From assembly GCA_040755975.1 (NCBI GenBank), contig JBFLZY010000003.1:1-64000 (forward strand): DNA of 64,000 nucleotides, read 5' to 3'. The notes under the pieces are model-generated. The model was given only the letters and a program-made list of their open reading frames with translations, did not search any database and was not told the DNA's origin. Below, in pieces: positions 1 through 8,267 of this stretch. Position numbers and translations under genes: made by a program. How positions within the stretch are numbered: the stretch's first letter is position 1; every line of letters begins with the position of its first letter. The stretch comes from JAIMBK01 sp040755975 (GTDB lineage: Bacteria > Bacillota > Desulfotomaculia > Desulfotomaculales > Nap2-2B).

Positions 1-2
1 TA

Positions 3-284
3 AGAAACTCCATCAGGCTTGTAGATATTGCAGGCCGTTACGGGGGCGAGGAATTTGTAATCATTCTTCCCGGGACAAAAGAGGAAGGTGCTGTAGCAGT
101 GGCGGAAAGAATACAGAAAACAATAGAGAATTACCCTTTCCCGCACCGCCGGGTCACGGTGAGTCTTGGCGTAGTCTCGGCCAAAAGAAATGATTCCGTT
201 GACTCGCTGCTGGCAAGGGCGGATCAGGCCTGTTATCAGGCGAAGAGACAAGGGAAAAACCGCCTCTGCCTGGACCCATCGTAA
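3..284 (+). CDS. GGDEF diguanylate cyclase, C-terminal part (5' end outside window)
   Basis: The frame is open from the window edge. It encodes the second half of a GGDEF domain that would make cyclic di-GMP from two GTP. The GGEEF active-site motif lies at about bases 45-60. An RxxD inhibitory-site motif (RLVD) sits five residues before it, so the domain looks catalytically competent and product-inhibited. The usual closing pattern (SLGVVSA, then ADQACYQAKRQGKNR) follows and the frame stops directly after the domain. Sensor or membrane segments, if any, are upstream and not visible. A decayed HD-GYP tail follows at once, so the ancestor may have been a GGDEF/HD-GYP protein. Confidence 0.85.
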   Translation, partial: RNSIRLVDIAGRYGGEEFVIILPGTKEEGAVAVAERIQKTIENYPFPHRRVTVSLGVVSAKRNDSVDSLLARADQACYQAKRQGKNRLCLDPS

Positions 285-288
285 CAAT

Positions 289-460
289 ATTCCCTTCACG
301 GTGGTGAACTCTTATGACGTCATGAAGTCGGACAGGCCTTATCGCAGAGCGTTTTTCCAAAAGCGGGTAACTAAGGCGTTGTGCCGGGAAGCAGTTTGAC
401 CCGGCAGTGGTAGAAGCAATGAAAAAGGTTTTAGAGCGGGATAAATCGACCTGGATCTAA
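289..460 (+). pseudogene. Remnant of an HD-GYP phosphodiesterase C-terminus
   Basis: Two short frames together spell the end of an HD-GYP domain. From about 300, one frame reads VVNSYDVMKSDRPYRRAF, the family's YDAMTSDRPYR segment. From 383, another frame reads GKQFDPAVVEAMKKVL and ends at a TAA at 458-460, matching the family's QFDPEVVEAF ending. The catalytic HD and GYP motifs are absent. This is a frameshifted, internally deleted relic of a cyclic di-GMP phosphodiesterase, not a working gene. Confidence 0.7.
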
Positions 461-527
461 AGATTCGCAAAGACGGCCGATTATGTTTTTACAAGCACGT
501 AATTTCGATTGAAAGGAGTATGTTAAA

Positions 528-1283
528 GTGGATAACAGTCGGTTAGAAATGCTTGTTGAGGAACTGGGGGCCAGTGAGCAGGAAGGAAAACTGTGGCGCA
601 AACTCTTGCCAGGAGCTGTTTCGGGTGCTACCGGAAATAATTTGCGCGAAACGCTCCGGGAACCCTTGCTCGGGCTGCTTCAAGAACTGGGAGAAACGGC
701 GCTGGGGGCAAAGCTAAAGCTTGTTATCGAGCGTGTCCCAACTTTTCCAACAGCTGAACTTTTGCCGCTGGTTCTGGAACTCTGTGGTGAGCTGCGCCAC
801 GATAGCGAGCAGGCTGTTCGCGAGCTTAAGCACATGCTTTCGGAGTTGGCAACGCCGATTATCCGCATTTGGACGGACGTGTTGCTGGTACCGCTGATTG
901 GCAGCCTCGACAGTGACCGGGCGCAGGTTATGTCCGAAAGGCTTTTGGAGCGCGCCAGTGCCACGCGGGCCAAAGTGGTAGTTGTGGACGTCACCGGGGT
1001 TCCCATGATTGACACGTTAGTGGGTGGTTTTTTTATTGAAATGTTCAGCGCGGTGAAGCTACTGGGAGCGGAGGTTATCCTGACCGGCATTAAGCCCGAA
1101 ATAGCCCACACCCTGGTTAAGTTAGGGGTCGATTTCCGCATGGTGGCGATAGCGCGTGACCTTGAAGATGCTCTGCGCCGGGCTATAGCCATGGTTGAGG
1201 AGGAGAGGAGGCAGCAAAGGCAAATCACCTGGGGACGGGGCAGTAATTTTTCAGGCGAAGGCGGGGAACACAATGACCTTTAA
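528..1283 (+). CDS. rsbR: RsbR-type stressosome sensor/scaffold protein (STAS domain)
   Basis: GTG start 9 bases after GAAAGGAG. The 251-residue protein has a helical N-terminal sensor region (about 1-135), where RsbR proteins carry a non-heme globin fold, and a C-terminal STAS domain (about 140-245). Both threonines phosphorylated by RsbT in Bacillus RsbR proteins appear to be kept: T163 in the VPMIDT segment and T195 in EIAHTLVKLG. With RsbS it should form the icosahedral stressosome core that holds RsbT. It is first in an operon with rsbS, rsbT and rsbX and overlaps rsbS by 11 bases. The input signal cannot be read from the sequence. Confidence 0.9.
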   Translation: MDNSRLEMLVEELGASEQEGKLWRKLLPGAVSGATGNNLRETLREPLLGLLQELGETALGAKLKLVIERVPTFPTAELLPLVLELCGELRHDSEQAVRELKHMLSELATPIIRIWTDVLLVPLIGSLDSDRAQVMSERLLERASATRAKVVVVDVTGVPMIDTLVGGFFIEMFSAVKLLGAEVILTGIKPEIAHTLVKLGVDFRMVAIARDLEDALRRAIAMVEEERRQQRQITWGRGSNFSGEGGEHNDL

Positions 1284-1635
1284 AGAAAGGGTAGTTCCCA
1301 CCATAAGGGTTGGCGATTGTTTGTTGGTGCCCATCCAGATAGACCTGGACGATAAGACTGTGGAACAGCTGCAAGCACAGCTATTGGCGGAAATTCAGGA
1401 ACAACGGGTAAGAGCGATCATTCTGGACGTACGGATGGTAGAGGTGATCGACAGCTATATATCCTATACTCTTTCGGAGACCGCTGCCATGGCCCGCCTG
1501 ATGGGTTGCCGCGCCGTGATCTGCGGTATTCGGCCTCCTGTGGCCCTGACCCTGGCCCAAATGGGGATCGAACTGCAAGGCTTTTTGGTTGCCCGGGACC
1601 TCGAGCACGCTTTAAATCTGGTATATTCCCCTTAA
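1273..1635 (+). CDS. rsbS: RsbS-type stressosome STAS protein
   Basis: The protein is a single STAS domain of 120 residues. The ATG at 1273 is preferred over upstream in-frame starts because it gives the family's short N-terminus and a small overlap with rsbR. S61 in the VIDSYI segment corresponds to the serine phosphorylated by RsbT in RsbS (S59 in Bacillus). Unphosphorylated RsbS binds and sequesters RsbT; phosphorylation releases it. rsbT follows 17 bases later behind GAGAGGAG. Confidence 0.92.
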   Translation: MTFKERVVPTIRVGDCLLVPIQIDLDDKTVEQLQAQLLAEIQEQRVRAIILDVRMVEVIDSYISYTLSETAAMARLMGCRAVICGIRPPVALTLAQMGIELQGFLVARDLEHALNLVYSP

Positions 1636-1652
1636 GAGAGGAGTAAGAGGTC

Positions 1653-2105
1653 TTGGCGCGGAAAGTAAGAGAGTTACTGGACATCCCGGCGGACGAATTT
1701 GACGTGGTGGTGCGCATCGTCCGGGAAGAAGACATCGCCGTAGCCAGGCAGATGGCCAAGCAACTTGCCCAAGGGCTTGGTTTTTCTCTCGCTGATGTAA
1801 CCAAAGTAGCTACCGCGGTTTCCGAACTTGCGCGTAATATCTATCGCTATGCGCAAACTGGCAAAATAATGATTCGCAAACGACTTGAGGAGAACGGCGG
1901 GCCTACCATCCAGGTGGTGGCGGTTGATCACGGTCCGGGCATTGAGGACGTAGATCTCGTTCTGACAAAAGGTTACACAACGTATGAGCGCAGCCTGGGC
2001 ATAGGCTTATCGGGAATAAGGCGCCTTGTGGATTCTTTTGAGATTGTGTCCGAAGTCGGCACGGGCACCGCCGTGGTGGTGGAAAAGAGGAGACGCAAGT
2101 TTTGA
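1653..2105 (+). CDS. rsbT: RsbT-type switch kinase (HATPase_c)
   Basis: TTG start behind GAGAGGAGTAAGAGG. The 150-residue GHKL kinase shows an N-box (SELARNIYRYA), a DHGPGI G1 box and a GIGLSGIRRLVD glycine-rich segment. In the family it phosphorylates RsbR and RsbS, leaves the stressosome, and activates a partner carrying an RsbU N-terminal domain. No RsbU phosphatase or sigma-B genes are present here. The only neighbour with an RsbU-like N-terminus is the diguanylate cyclase at 2729-3523, which is therefore the likely output. The stop overlaps the start of rsbX (TTGA). Confidence 0.93.
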   Translation: MARKVRELLDIPADEFDVVVRIVREEDIAVARQMAKQLAQGLGFSLADVTKVATAVSELARNIYRYAQTGKIMIRKRLEENGGPTIQVVAVDHGPGIEDVDLVLTKGYTTYERSLGIGLSGIRRLVDSFEIVSEVGTGTAVVVEKRRRKF

Positions 2106-2728
2106 GATTACAAGTCGAAAAACCGGAAACTGACCAGCAGGCACGAGAAGGCTCCGGGTGGGAAGTGTCGGCTTATTCGCGTCCCCACTGGCGGGAGAAA
2201 GTGAACGGCGACCTTTGTTACGCTAAGGAATTGGATACCCGCGTACTGGCAGTCGTAGCAGATGTGCTGGGCCACGGGGAAGGAGCACACCGCGGAGCGG
2301 TGGTCCTGGCTCAGGCGTTGCAACGGGCCACGGGTGTTCTGCAGCAGACATACGCCGTTCTGGAAGAAGCGGCTTCCCAGACGCGGGGATGCGCTCTTTT
2401 CGTGGCTTTGCTCGACCGAAGAGCGATAGAATATATCCTGGTCGGAAACGTCAGGGGGTGGGTACTGACGCGAAAACGTACGGAGGTTCTGGTGGGGCAG
2501 CCGGGCATTACAGGCAAGAGAATGCTGAATCCTGTTATCCGCCGGCTGGAGCTGTCGGAGCCTGCTCTCCTTCTGGTTTGTACCGACGGGATCAAGCGCA
2601 GCTTTTCGTCCGTAGGTTTGCCATGGCTCTGGGAGGGAACAGGGGAAGCAACGGCGCGCCGTGTGGTAGAGAGATATGGCATCGCTGAAGACGATGCCAG
2701 CGTGCTGGTAGGGAGGAGGTATGTCTAG
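2102..2728 (+). CDS. rsbX: RsbX-type PP2C-family phosphatase
   Basis: TTG start overlapping the rsbT stop. The 208-residue PP2C-like serine phosphatase carries the metal-binding signature VVADVLGHGEGA near residue 55 and a later CTDGIK segment. RsbX resets the stressosome by removing phosphate from RsbS and RsbR, closing the cycle RsbT opens. It has no sensor domain, unlike RsbU. Position and length agree with RsbX. Confidence 0.87.
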   Translation: MRLQVEKPETDQQAREGSGWEVSAYSRPHWREKVNGDLCYAKELDTRVLAVVADVLGHGEGAHRGAVVLAQALQRATGVLQQTYAVLEEAASQTRGCALFVALLDRRAIEYILVGNVRGWVLTRKRTEVLVGQPGITGKRMLNPVIRRLELSEPALLLVCTDGIKRSFSSVGLPWLWEGTGEATARRVVERYGIAEDDASVLVGRRYV

Positions 2729-3523
2729 TTGGCGGGGGAATTCTATTCAACCTACCGCAGTTATCTTGAACGTTATATGTACGAAGGGGCTGCGGAGGGG
2801 GTGCTGCTGGAAGCGTACCAGGATCTGCCGCGCTGCCTGGACGGGAGCGAGGTGCAGACCGCCAGCATCCTGGACGTGCATACACGCGCACTGCGGGAGG
2901 TCTTGGGAATTAAGCGGGACAGCGACAACGTGCAGTGGATATACATAGACCGGGCGACCGAATTTTTGGCCCAGATCCTGATCGTTATTGATACGTTCTT
3001 CCTCCAGCTAAAGGAAAGGGTTGAGCGCGATCACCTTACCGGGCTTTATAACCGGCTGGCTCTTTATCGTTTGCTTCCCCAGATGCTCAAAGAAGCTCAA
3101 GAGCAGGGCAAGCCGCTTGTTGTGGCCATGCTCGATTTGGATAATTTTAAACGAATAAATGATCAGTACGGCCACCAGGCCGGTGACGAAGCACTCCGTT
3201 TCGTAGCTGGTCTGATCAAAAGAATTTTGCGGAATGATGACTTGGCCGTTCGCTTCGGCGGTGAAGAATTTGTAATTGTCCTTCCGGCGACAGATTTTGC
3301 TAAGGCCAGGATTCCCCTGGAACGAATTCAGGCCCAAATAACAGCGGAAAAGATCCTGCCGGATGTGGAGAGTCTTACGATAAGTATAGGAGTTGCCGGG
3401 TATGCCGGCCGTGGCTCTGTCGATCCCGACGAGCTAATCCGGCAAGCGGATCAAGCAATGTATCGAGCCAAAGAATTGGGCAAAAACAGAGTGGTCTTTG
3501 CCAAGGGCGATGATGGGGAGTGA
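2729..3523 (+). CDS. Diguanylate cyclase with RsbU-like N-terminal (RsbT-binding) domain
   Basis: TTG start directly after the rsbX stop, behind a strong GGGAGGAGGT. Residues 1-90 form a helical domain that looks like the N-terminus of RsbU, which binds RsbT. Residues about 95-255 are a full GGDEF domain with the FGGEEF active site and an RxxD inhibitory site (RNDD) five residues before it. The arrangement matches the stressosome-linked cyclase described in Moorella thermoacetica: RsbT released on stress would change cyclic di-GMP synthesis rather than sigma-B activity. Catalytic competence is read from motifs; control by RsbT is inferred from context. Confidence 0.9.
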   Translation: MAGEFYSTYRSYLERYMYEGAAEGVLLEAYQDLPRCLDGSEVQTASILDVHTRALREVLGIKRDSDNVQWIYIDRATEFLAQILIVIDTFFLQLKERVERDHLTGLYNRLALYRLLPQMLKEAQEQGKPLVVAMLDLDNFKRINDQYGHQAGDEALRFVAGLIKRILRNDDLAVRFGGEEFVIVLPATDFAKARIPLERIQAQITAEKILPDVESLTISIGVAGYAGRGSVDPDELIRQADQAMYRAKELGKNRVVFAKGDDGE

Positions 3524-3529
3524 TCGTGC

Positions 3530-5254
3530 GTGAGGTTTTCAAAGGGAATGCTGGAGCTTATTGAAGAATTAACATCCTGGACTGGGCAATTGCCCCTGGA
3601 TTGGGTAGAGGTTACTGAAAAGGCGGCGCAAGCATACGCTGACCGGCTGCGAACCTTGCTGGAGCGGGCAGGGCAAGAGGTGAACGAGGCGGAGCTCCGC
3701 CGAGCAGTGAGCGACTTATTGGCGTTGTTTGCTGGAAAACATGACGAGGAACTCTTGCGGCGGCGGATAGAACTCGGAAGAAAGCTGGGCGCTGCAGAAG
3801 TGTCGCTGGAGCAACTGGTAACAGCTTACCGGTTCTTTTTTGGGCGCTGGTGCGACGAACTGGCCCCGGTTATCCATATCCTGGAGAAAGAAATGAAAAG
3901 CTTTAAGTACGGCGGGACATCGTTGCTTCTTGACCTCGGCCTGCTCCTCCTGGGATACAGGGGAGAGGTAGCGCGCCAGATGCAGATGCTTTCGACAATA
4001 GATGTTCTTACAAGCCTTTTGAGCCGCCGCAAGTTCGAAGAAGAGTTGCAGCGGGCAATCGAGTTTGCGCGGTACACAAAACGAGAGTTTTCTTTATACT
4101 GGATCGACATTGATAATTTTAAGCTGATTAACGACGTTTACGGTTATATCGTAGGGGATATTGTACTTAGGGTTGTGGCTGACTTCCTGCAGGAGTCGTT
4201 CCCCGACGCCTTTGCCATTGCCCGCATAGGCGGTAACGAGTTTGGGGTTATGTTGATGGATACGGGTCCTGCTGAAGCGCTGGCCAAGGCGCAGGTGCTG
4301 TGCCAGGGCATTGCCGAGCTGCAAAGTCGTCCTTTGGGGGAGGAGGGCATTTTCATTACCAGCAGTATTGGCGTGGCTTCGTACCCCCACCATGGGCAAG
4401 CGCTGGCCGACCTTATGTTAGCTGCCGAGGTTGCTCAGGTAACGGCCAAGAGGAGAGGGAGGAACCGGGCGCAGCTCATAGATGCGGTTGATGAGAGTAT
4501 TAATCCTACTGTGCTTCACGAGAGAATTCTTCTCTTGCGAGAAGCTCTCCGTTCGGAGGGGGCTATCGTCCCCTTTTATCAGCCGGTTGTAGATTTAGAG
4601 ACTGGCAAGCCATTAGGTTACGAAGTGCTTGCTCGCGTGAGGAAAGGGGACAAGTTTCTTTCTGCCGGACTTTTTGTAGAGGCGGCCGAGCAATCCGGCC
4701 TTATGAAGGATATTGGTAGTATCGTCATAGAGCAGGCCATGCGGGAAAAAAAGAGCTCTTGGGCGAAGGACAAGCTTTTCTTTATTAACTTCTCCATGCG
4801 CGAGGTAGAGAACAGAGAAACTCCCCGGTTCCTGGTCGACCTGTTCAACCGCTACAGCATCCGTCCGGAAGAAATTGTGGCCGAAATTACCGAACGGGAA
4901 GCCGTGCTCGATATTAATGCCGTGCAGGCTTTCGCCAGGGAGCTGACAGATCTTGGGGTGCGCCTGGCGGTCGACGACTTTGGAAGCGGTTTTTCCTCAT
5001 TTCTTTATCTTCGTTACTTTGACTGTTACTTTGCCAAGATTGAGGGCTCTCTGGTGCGGGAGATAACCAGGAGTGGACGCTCCAGGATGATTGTAGAAAA
5101 CATGGTAAAACTTTTGAAAGGGCTTTCGATAGAGGTGGTGGCCGAGTTCATAGAGAACCGTGAAACAGCTGAAATTTTGCGCCGCGCCGGCGTTCGCTAC
5201 GGGCAGGGTTATTATCTGGGCATGCCCGCGCGGTTCCCTGGTAACGGGGATTAG
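3530..5254 (+). CDS. Globin-like sensor / GGDEF / EAL cyclic di-GMP protein
   Basis: GTG start 6 bases after the cyclase gene. The 574-residue protein has three parts. Residues 1-150 are helical and resemble protoglobin/RsbR-type sensors (FAGKHDEELLRRRIELG), but the usual proximal histidine position after that segment holds no His, so heme binding is doubtful. Residues about 165-325 are a GGDEF domain with a degenerate IGGNEF site and no RxxD. Residues about 340-565 are an EAL domain with EVLAR, EITE, VDDFGSG, AKIEGS and QGYYLG, keeping most metal and catalytic positions. It is probably a phosphodiesterase with a regulatory GGDEF domain, opposing the upstream cyclase. Confidence 0.85.
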   Translation: MRFSKGMLELIEELTSWTGQLPLDWVEVTEKAAQAYADRLRTLLERAGQEVNEAELRRAVSDLLALFAGKHDEELLRRRIELGRKLGAAEVSLEQLVTAYRFFFGRWCDELAPVIHILEKEMKSFKYGGTSLLLDLGLLLLGYRGEVARQMQMLSTIDVLTSLLSRRKFEEELQRAIEFARYTKREFSLYWIDIDNFKLINDVYGYIVGDIVLRVVADFLQESFPDAFAIARIGGNEFGVMLMDTGPAEALAKAQVLCQGIAELQSRPLGEEGIFITSSIGVASYPHHGQALADLMLAAEVAQVTAKRRGRNRAQLIDAVDESINPTVLHERILLLREALRSEGAIVPFYQPVVDLETGKPLGYEVLARVRKGDKFLSAGLFVEAAEQSGLMKDIGSIVIEQAMREKKSSWAKDKLFFINFSMREVENRETPRFLVDLFNRYSIRPEEIVAEITEREAVLDINAVQAFARELTDLGVRLAVDDFGSGFSSFLYLRYFDCYFAKIEGSLVREITRSGRSRMIVENMVKLLKGLSIEVVAEFIENRETAEILRRAGVRYGQGYYLGMPARFPGNGD

Positions 5255-5340
5255 CTTTCCCCGGACACTATTTTCTGGATAATTAATATGAACAGCACCG
5301 TTTTATTTTTGATCGACAAGAGACGACTATAACCGGCTTT

Positions 5341-5847
5341 ATGTTCACCGGCCTGAGAGATGAGTTAGGGGATGCTACCTGGAGGCTGGAGAAGATCAAA
5401 CAAGCACTCAAACCTTTGCAAGACACTCTGGAAAGATATAAGCATTTTAAGGAGTCTTTAGGCGCGGTGCAGTCTGCTCCCCTTTTCCTCCAGGTGAGGG
5501 ATACCATCAAGGTCAGGCCATACATTAATCAGGCCCTGGCTCATGACCCCAGGTACGCTCGCCTACTGCAGTTATACAACCGGTTATTGCAAGAAAAGGT
5601 GTACGCTGAAAGAGCCAAGGCGACTATCGAGCTATCCGGTGCTGAGTTTTACCGGTACTACCAGGACTACTGCCTTTGGACTATGTTATTCGTTATTGGT
5701 GACCTACAGTTTGAAAAACAGGTGGAGGAACGGTTCGAAATAGGAAGAGACGGGGAATTCATTACCGATATTACACTGAACTTTCAGCACAGAATCAAAA
5801 AATTGCTTTTTAAAGCTGAAAAGACACAGCCGTATTATGGGGAATGA
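5341..5847 (+). CDS. DUF2357-type nuclease, N-terminally truncated fragment
   Basis: 168 residues. The same frame is open back to 5287 (after a TAA) without a start codon, and that extension reads YEQHRFIF, like the family's ENRF segment. Together with RDPRYxxLLxLY-like (HDPRYARLLQLY) and a YRYYQDYCLW segment, this resembles the helical part of DUF2357 proteins, McrB-partnered PD-(D/E)XK nucleases. The ATG at 5341 has no Shine-Dalgarno site, so this is probably the middle of a larger gene that lost its 5' end. The next frame holds a possible continuation. Recognition is by pattern only. Confidence 0.45.
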   Translation: MFTGLRDELGDATWRLEKIKQALKPLQDTLERYKHFKESLGAVQSAPLFLQVRDTIKVRPYINQALAHDPRYARLLQLYNRLLQEKVYAERAKATIELSGAEFYRYYQDYCLWTMLFVIGDLQFEKQVEERFEIGRDGEFITDITLNFQHRIKKLLFKAEKTQPYYGE

Positions 5848-5877
5848 AATGTTACGAGGAGCCATAGAGGTTGAAGT

Positions 5878-6456
5878 GTGGTTAATGAACAGAAGAGCCG
5901 CTTTACACTGATCCCGATTTTGGTCTGCTGGGAAAGGGTTGCTCCCGAAGAAGCCAAAAAGGAAATCGAGGAAATTTACAAGGCGCTGATGGCTTTTAGA
6001 CAATATCGACCTGACGGAGTGGGGCTTGAATACATACTGGACAGCGTGTTTCTGATACATCCAACCCCTATCGAAAAACTAAACCCAAAAATCGACTACT
6101 CGACTGCCAGGAAGCTCTTGACAATGGGAAACAACTACGTGCATGATGAGGAATGGCAAAATTTTGGCGGATACAAACTGGGGATGTTTCCATTAGCCCC
6201 TCCTCTAGAGACCCTGACTGGCTACAAATGGGAAAAACCGCTAGACCATCAGAGGTTGAGAAGGCTACTGAGGATATATCTTTTGGAAACGGGAGCGCTC
6301 GACCACTGTTGGCAGTGCAACCGGAGCAATATCGGTGTCAATCATGGTAGGCAGGGGGATGAGTATTTCTGCTATGATTGTAGGTATGAATGGGGTATTA
6401 GAATATGTAATCATTGTGGCAAAAGAATTATCAAAGTCATCCCAATGAAGAGATAG
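5878..6456 (+). CDS. Zinc-ribbon protein, probably the nuclease tail of the DUF2357 gene
   Basis: GTG start behind AGAGGTTGAAGT, in the same frame as the preceding fragment but separated by two TGA codons. The N-terminal half (EIYKALMAFRQY, later FLIHP) resembles the end of DUF2357 nuclease domains (the MHAYRDA and LYPG segments). The C-terminal 60 residues hold three CxxC pairs (CWQC, CYDC, CNHC) of zinc-ribbon type. I infer that 5287-6456 was once one restriction-like nuclease gene, now split. Function today is unknown. Confidence 0.5.
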   Translation: MVNEQKSRFTLIPILVCWERVAPEEAKKEIEEIYKALMAFRQYRPDGVGLEYILDSVFLIHPTPIEKLNPKIDYSTARKLLTMGNNYVHDEEWQNFGGYKLGMFPLAPPLETLTGYKWEKPLDHQRLRRLLRIYLLETGALDHCWQCNRSNIGVNHGRQGDEYFCYDCRYEWGIRICNHCGKRIIKVIPMKR

Positions 6457-6704
6457 ATGTAAAGAATAATTTTTCCGAGACAGCAAAATTTATAGCCGAA
6501 AAAGAAAGATATGAAATCAAATTTGCTACCTCTGCTACCTGCGAAGGAAAGCTGTTTAACCCCAAATGGGTTATCTGCCTCTATTGTGGCTCATGCGAGA
6601 AATACAACACCGACACCGACTGCCCGAGGTGTAAGGCAAGGGAGGAAGAGGTCTCGAGGAGAGGGGTGCACCCGAGAGGGAGCAGACAAAGAACCAGAAG
6701 ATGA
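6414..6704 (+). CDS. Small cysteine-rich hypothetical protein
   Basis: The 96-residue frame overlaps the end of the previous gene. A CLYCGSC and CPRC pair could bind zinc. The Arg-rich last 20 residues look like non-coding read-through. There is no clear ribosome binding site. It may be a frameshifted continuation of the zinc-ribbon gene rather than an independent one. Confidence 0.3.
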   Translation: MWQKNYQSHPNEEIDVKNNFSETAKFIAEKERYEIKFATSATCEGKLFNPKWVICLYCGSCEKYNTDTDCPRCKAREEEVSRRGVHPRGSRQRTRR

Positions 6705-6837
6705 AGGTAGAGGATCGTTTTGGGTCGGAATATGCACCCGGTCACTTTCTTAACGTTTGTGCTGGACCAGAGTAATAAGGAACGGGCCAAAGGAAATACC
6801 ATTATTAATTATGATACTCTAAAAAATGAGGTGCCCA

Positions 6838-7426
6838 ATGAGTTTATTAGAAACATTAAAGAAACGCCTGCAGGAAGAGTTTCTCCAAATCGAGAAAAAT
6901 CCCCATTACAGTCCCGACCAAAAGGTAGACAGAATCATTTTCACCACCGCTTCCATCTGCGCCTTCGTGGCAATTCAACCATACCCTTTGCGGATATGCC
7001 GGTGCTCACCAGCATTCAGATTTTCATGGGCTATAAAATTGCCCAGGTCCGGGGTATCAGGATGTCCGAGGAAGGTGTCTGGGAGATCTTAAAGGCAATC
7101 GGCGGGGCGGTGGGGCTGGGTTTTGCCGCGTAGCAGACGGCTATAAGTTGGGACTGCCGGGGCCAGGCGGTTTCATGACCATCCCCCTGGTTATGGGCCT
7201 TACCTATGGGATCGGAAAAGCAATGGACGTTTACCTGAAAATGAAGGCCCAGGGCAAAACACCTTCCATAGAAGAAATTAAAAGGGCGTTTGAATCGGGA
7301 AAATTAGAAGGCAAAAAAACAAAGCCGGATCCTCGCTATAAAAAGCACGTTATCCTGAAGAGATGGGGAGAAAACCATGACCGACATAAAAAAGATCAAA
7401 AAGGTTATCCGCCGCAACTGGGATGA
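6838..7426 (+). pseudogene. DUF697/YcjF-like membrane protein gene broken by two frameshifts
   Basis: Three consecutive frames join into one plausible protein. Frame one, from ATG 6838, reads MSLLETLKKRLQEEF up to CAFVAIQP at about 6980. The next continues IPFADMPVLTSIQIFMGYKI to GAVGLGFAA before a TAG at 7131. The third continues VADGYKLGLPGPGGFMTIPL and on to 7426. Each join needs a one-base deletion. The reconstructed protein resembles the hydrophobic DUF697 domain (IPxADxPxLxxIQ, glycine-rich helices, then a GIGKAMxxYL segment). I infer a decayed gene, though sequencing error cannot be excluded. Confidence 0.6.
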
Positions 7427-8267
7427 AATCGGCATTGCCGCTTCCCTTGGTCATCTCGCCGCCCGGGGGTCCGATCTCGAACCCGAGCATCGTTATATCA
7501 TTGAGGCCATTCGTCGGAGCAACAATGAGCTTCACGACGCTTCTATTGAAGAAATTCAGGATTACGTTAATTCACTTGAGGCAAATCAGATTCCCGGGTT
7601 TGTCAGCAATATAAAGGGAATTGCTCATGAAATATACTTCGTTGAAGCAGAAAACAGTGACGGGGACACTGTTTATGCCGATCTTTTTCCCGCAACCAAC
7701 CACCCCGGCATGGACGTTCATCTTTATAACACCGCAACCGGCGAGGAGTGGGACGTCCAGCTTAAAGCTACCGATGACGCTTCTTATGCGTTGCCGGCCA
7801 TTGCCGAACACGGCCAGGAAAACGTAGTGCTCACCAGTGAGTTAGCTGAAAAATTAGGAGTGCAATCCAGCGGGATCGCCAACGAAAAAATTGAAGCAGA
7901 CGTAAAAGAGGTTACCAGCCGGTTAATTGACGATCCTTCCCTGTGGGATTACGTCCCGGCCATGTTTGCCTGGTCTGTTTTTCAAATTGTTGTGGAATTG
8001 ACCAGGCGTTACAGGCGGGGAGAGTTAAGCCGCCAAAAGTACCTGAATATGCTGGCGGCTTTTACCGGAGCGAAGGCAATCAAAATAATGGCCTTAGCTG
8101 CAGCCCTTTCTACCCCCGGCTTGAACATCCTGGCCGCTGCCTTTCTATTCTTCAGGTTGATTTATACTATACGCGACACCTATTCTGTTGATGAAAATGT
8201 GCAGGATGAAAATAAGGAAATCATCAACGTGGTTGGAACACGGAAACATTTGCTACCAGGTGGTTAA
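7377..8267 (+). CDS. Hypothetical protein with PD-(D/E)XK-like core and C-terminal membrane helices
   Basis: ATG start behind GATGGGGAGAA, 296 residues. The middle segment (NHPGMDVHLYNTATGEEWDVQ followed by LK) has the D...E-x-QLK arrangement seen in PD-(D/E)XK nucleases and related toxin domains. Residues about 225-270 contain alanine-rich hydrophobic helices likely to insert in a membrane. It follows the DUF697-like gene. Immediately after its TAA the frame of a truncated HerA-type ATPase begins, which suggests a deletion junction. I do not recognise a named family. Confidence 0.55.
   Translation: MTDIKKIKKVIRRNWDEIGIAASLGHLAARGSDLEPEHRYIIEAIRRSNNELHDASIEEIQDYVNSLEANQIPGFVSNIKGIAHEIYFVEAENSDGDTVYADLFPATNHPGMDVHLYNTATGEEWDVQLKATDDASYALPAIAEHGQENVVLTSELAEKLGVQSSGIANEKIEADVKEVTSRLIDDPSLWDYVPAMFAWSVFQIVVELTRRYRRGELSRQKYLNMLAAFTGAKAIKIMALAAALSTPGLNILAAAFLFFRLIYTIRDTYSVDENVQDENKEIINVVGTRKHLLPGG

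Noticed and set aside
680..1273. Long minus-strand frame opposite rsbR
   Set aside because: It is a serine-rich shadow in the opposite strand of a gene with clear STAS motifs and phospho-threonines.
5845..5877. Two in-frame TGA codons between the DUF2357 fragments as selenocysteine
   Set aside because: Sequence between them is not protein-like, no SECIS-type hairpin follows, and a ribosome site precedes the next GTG.
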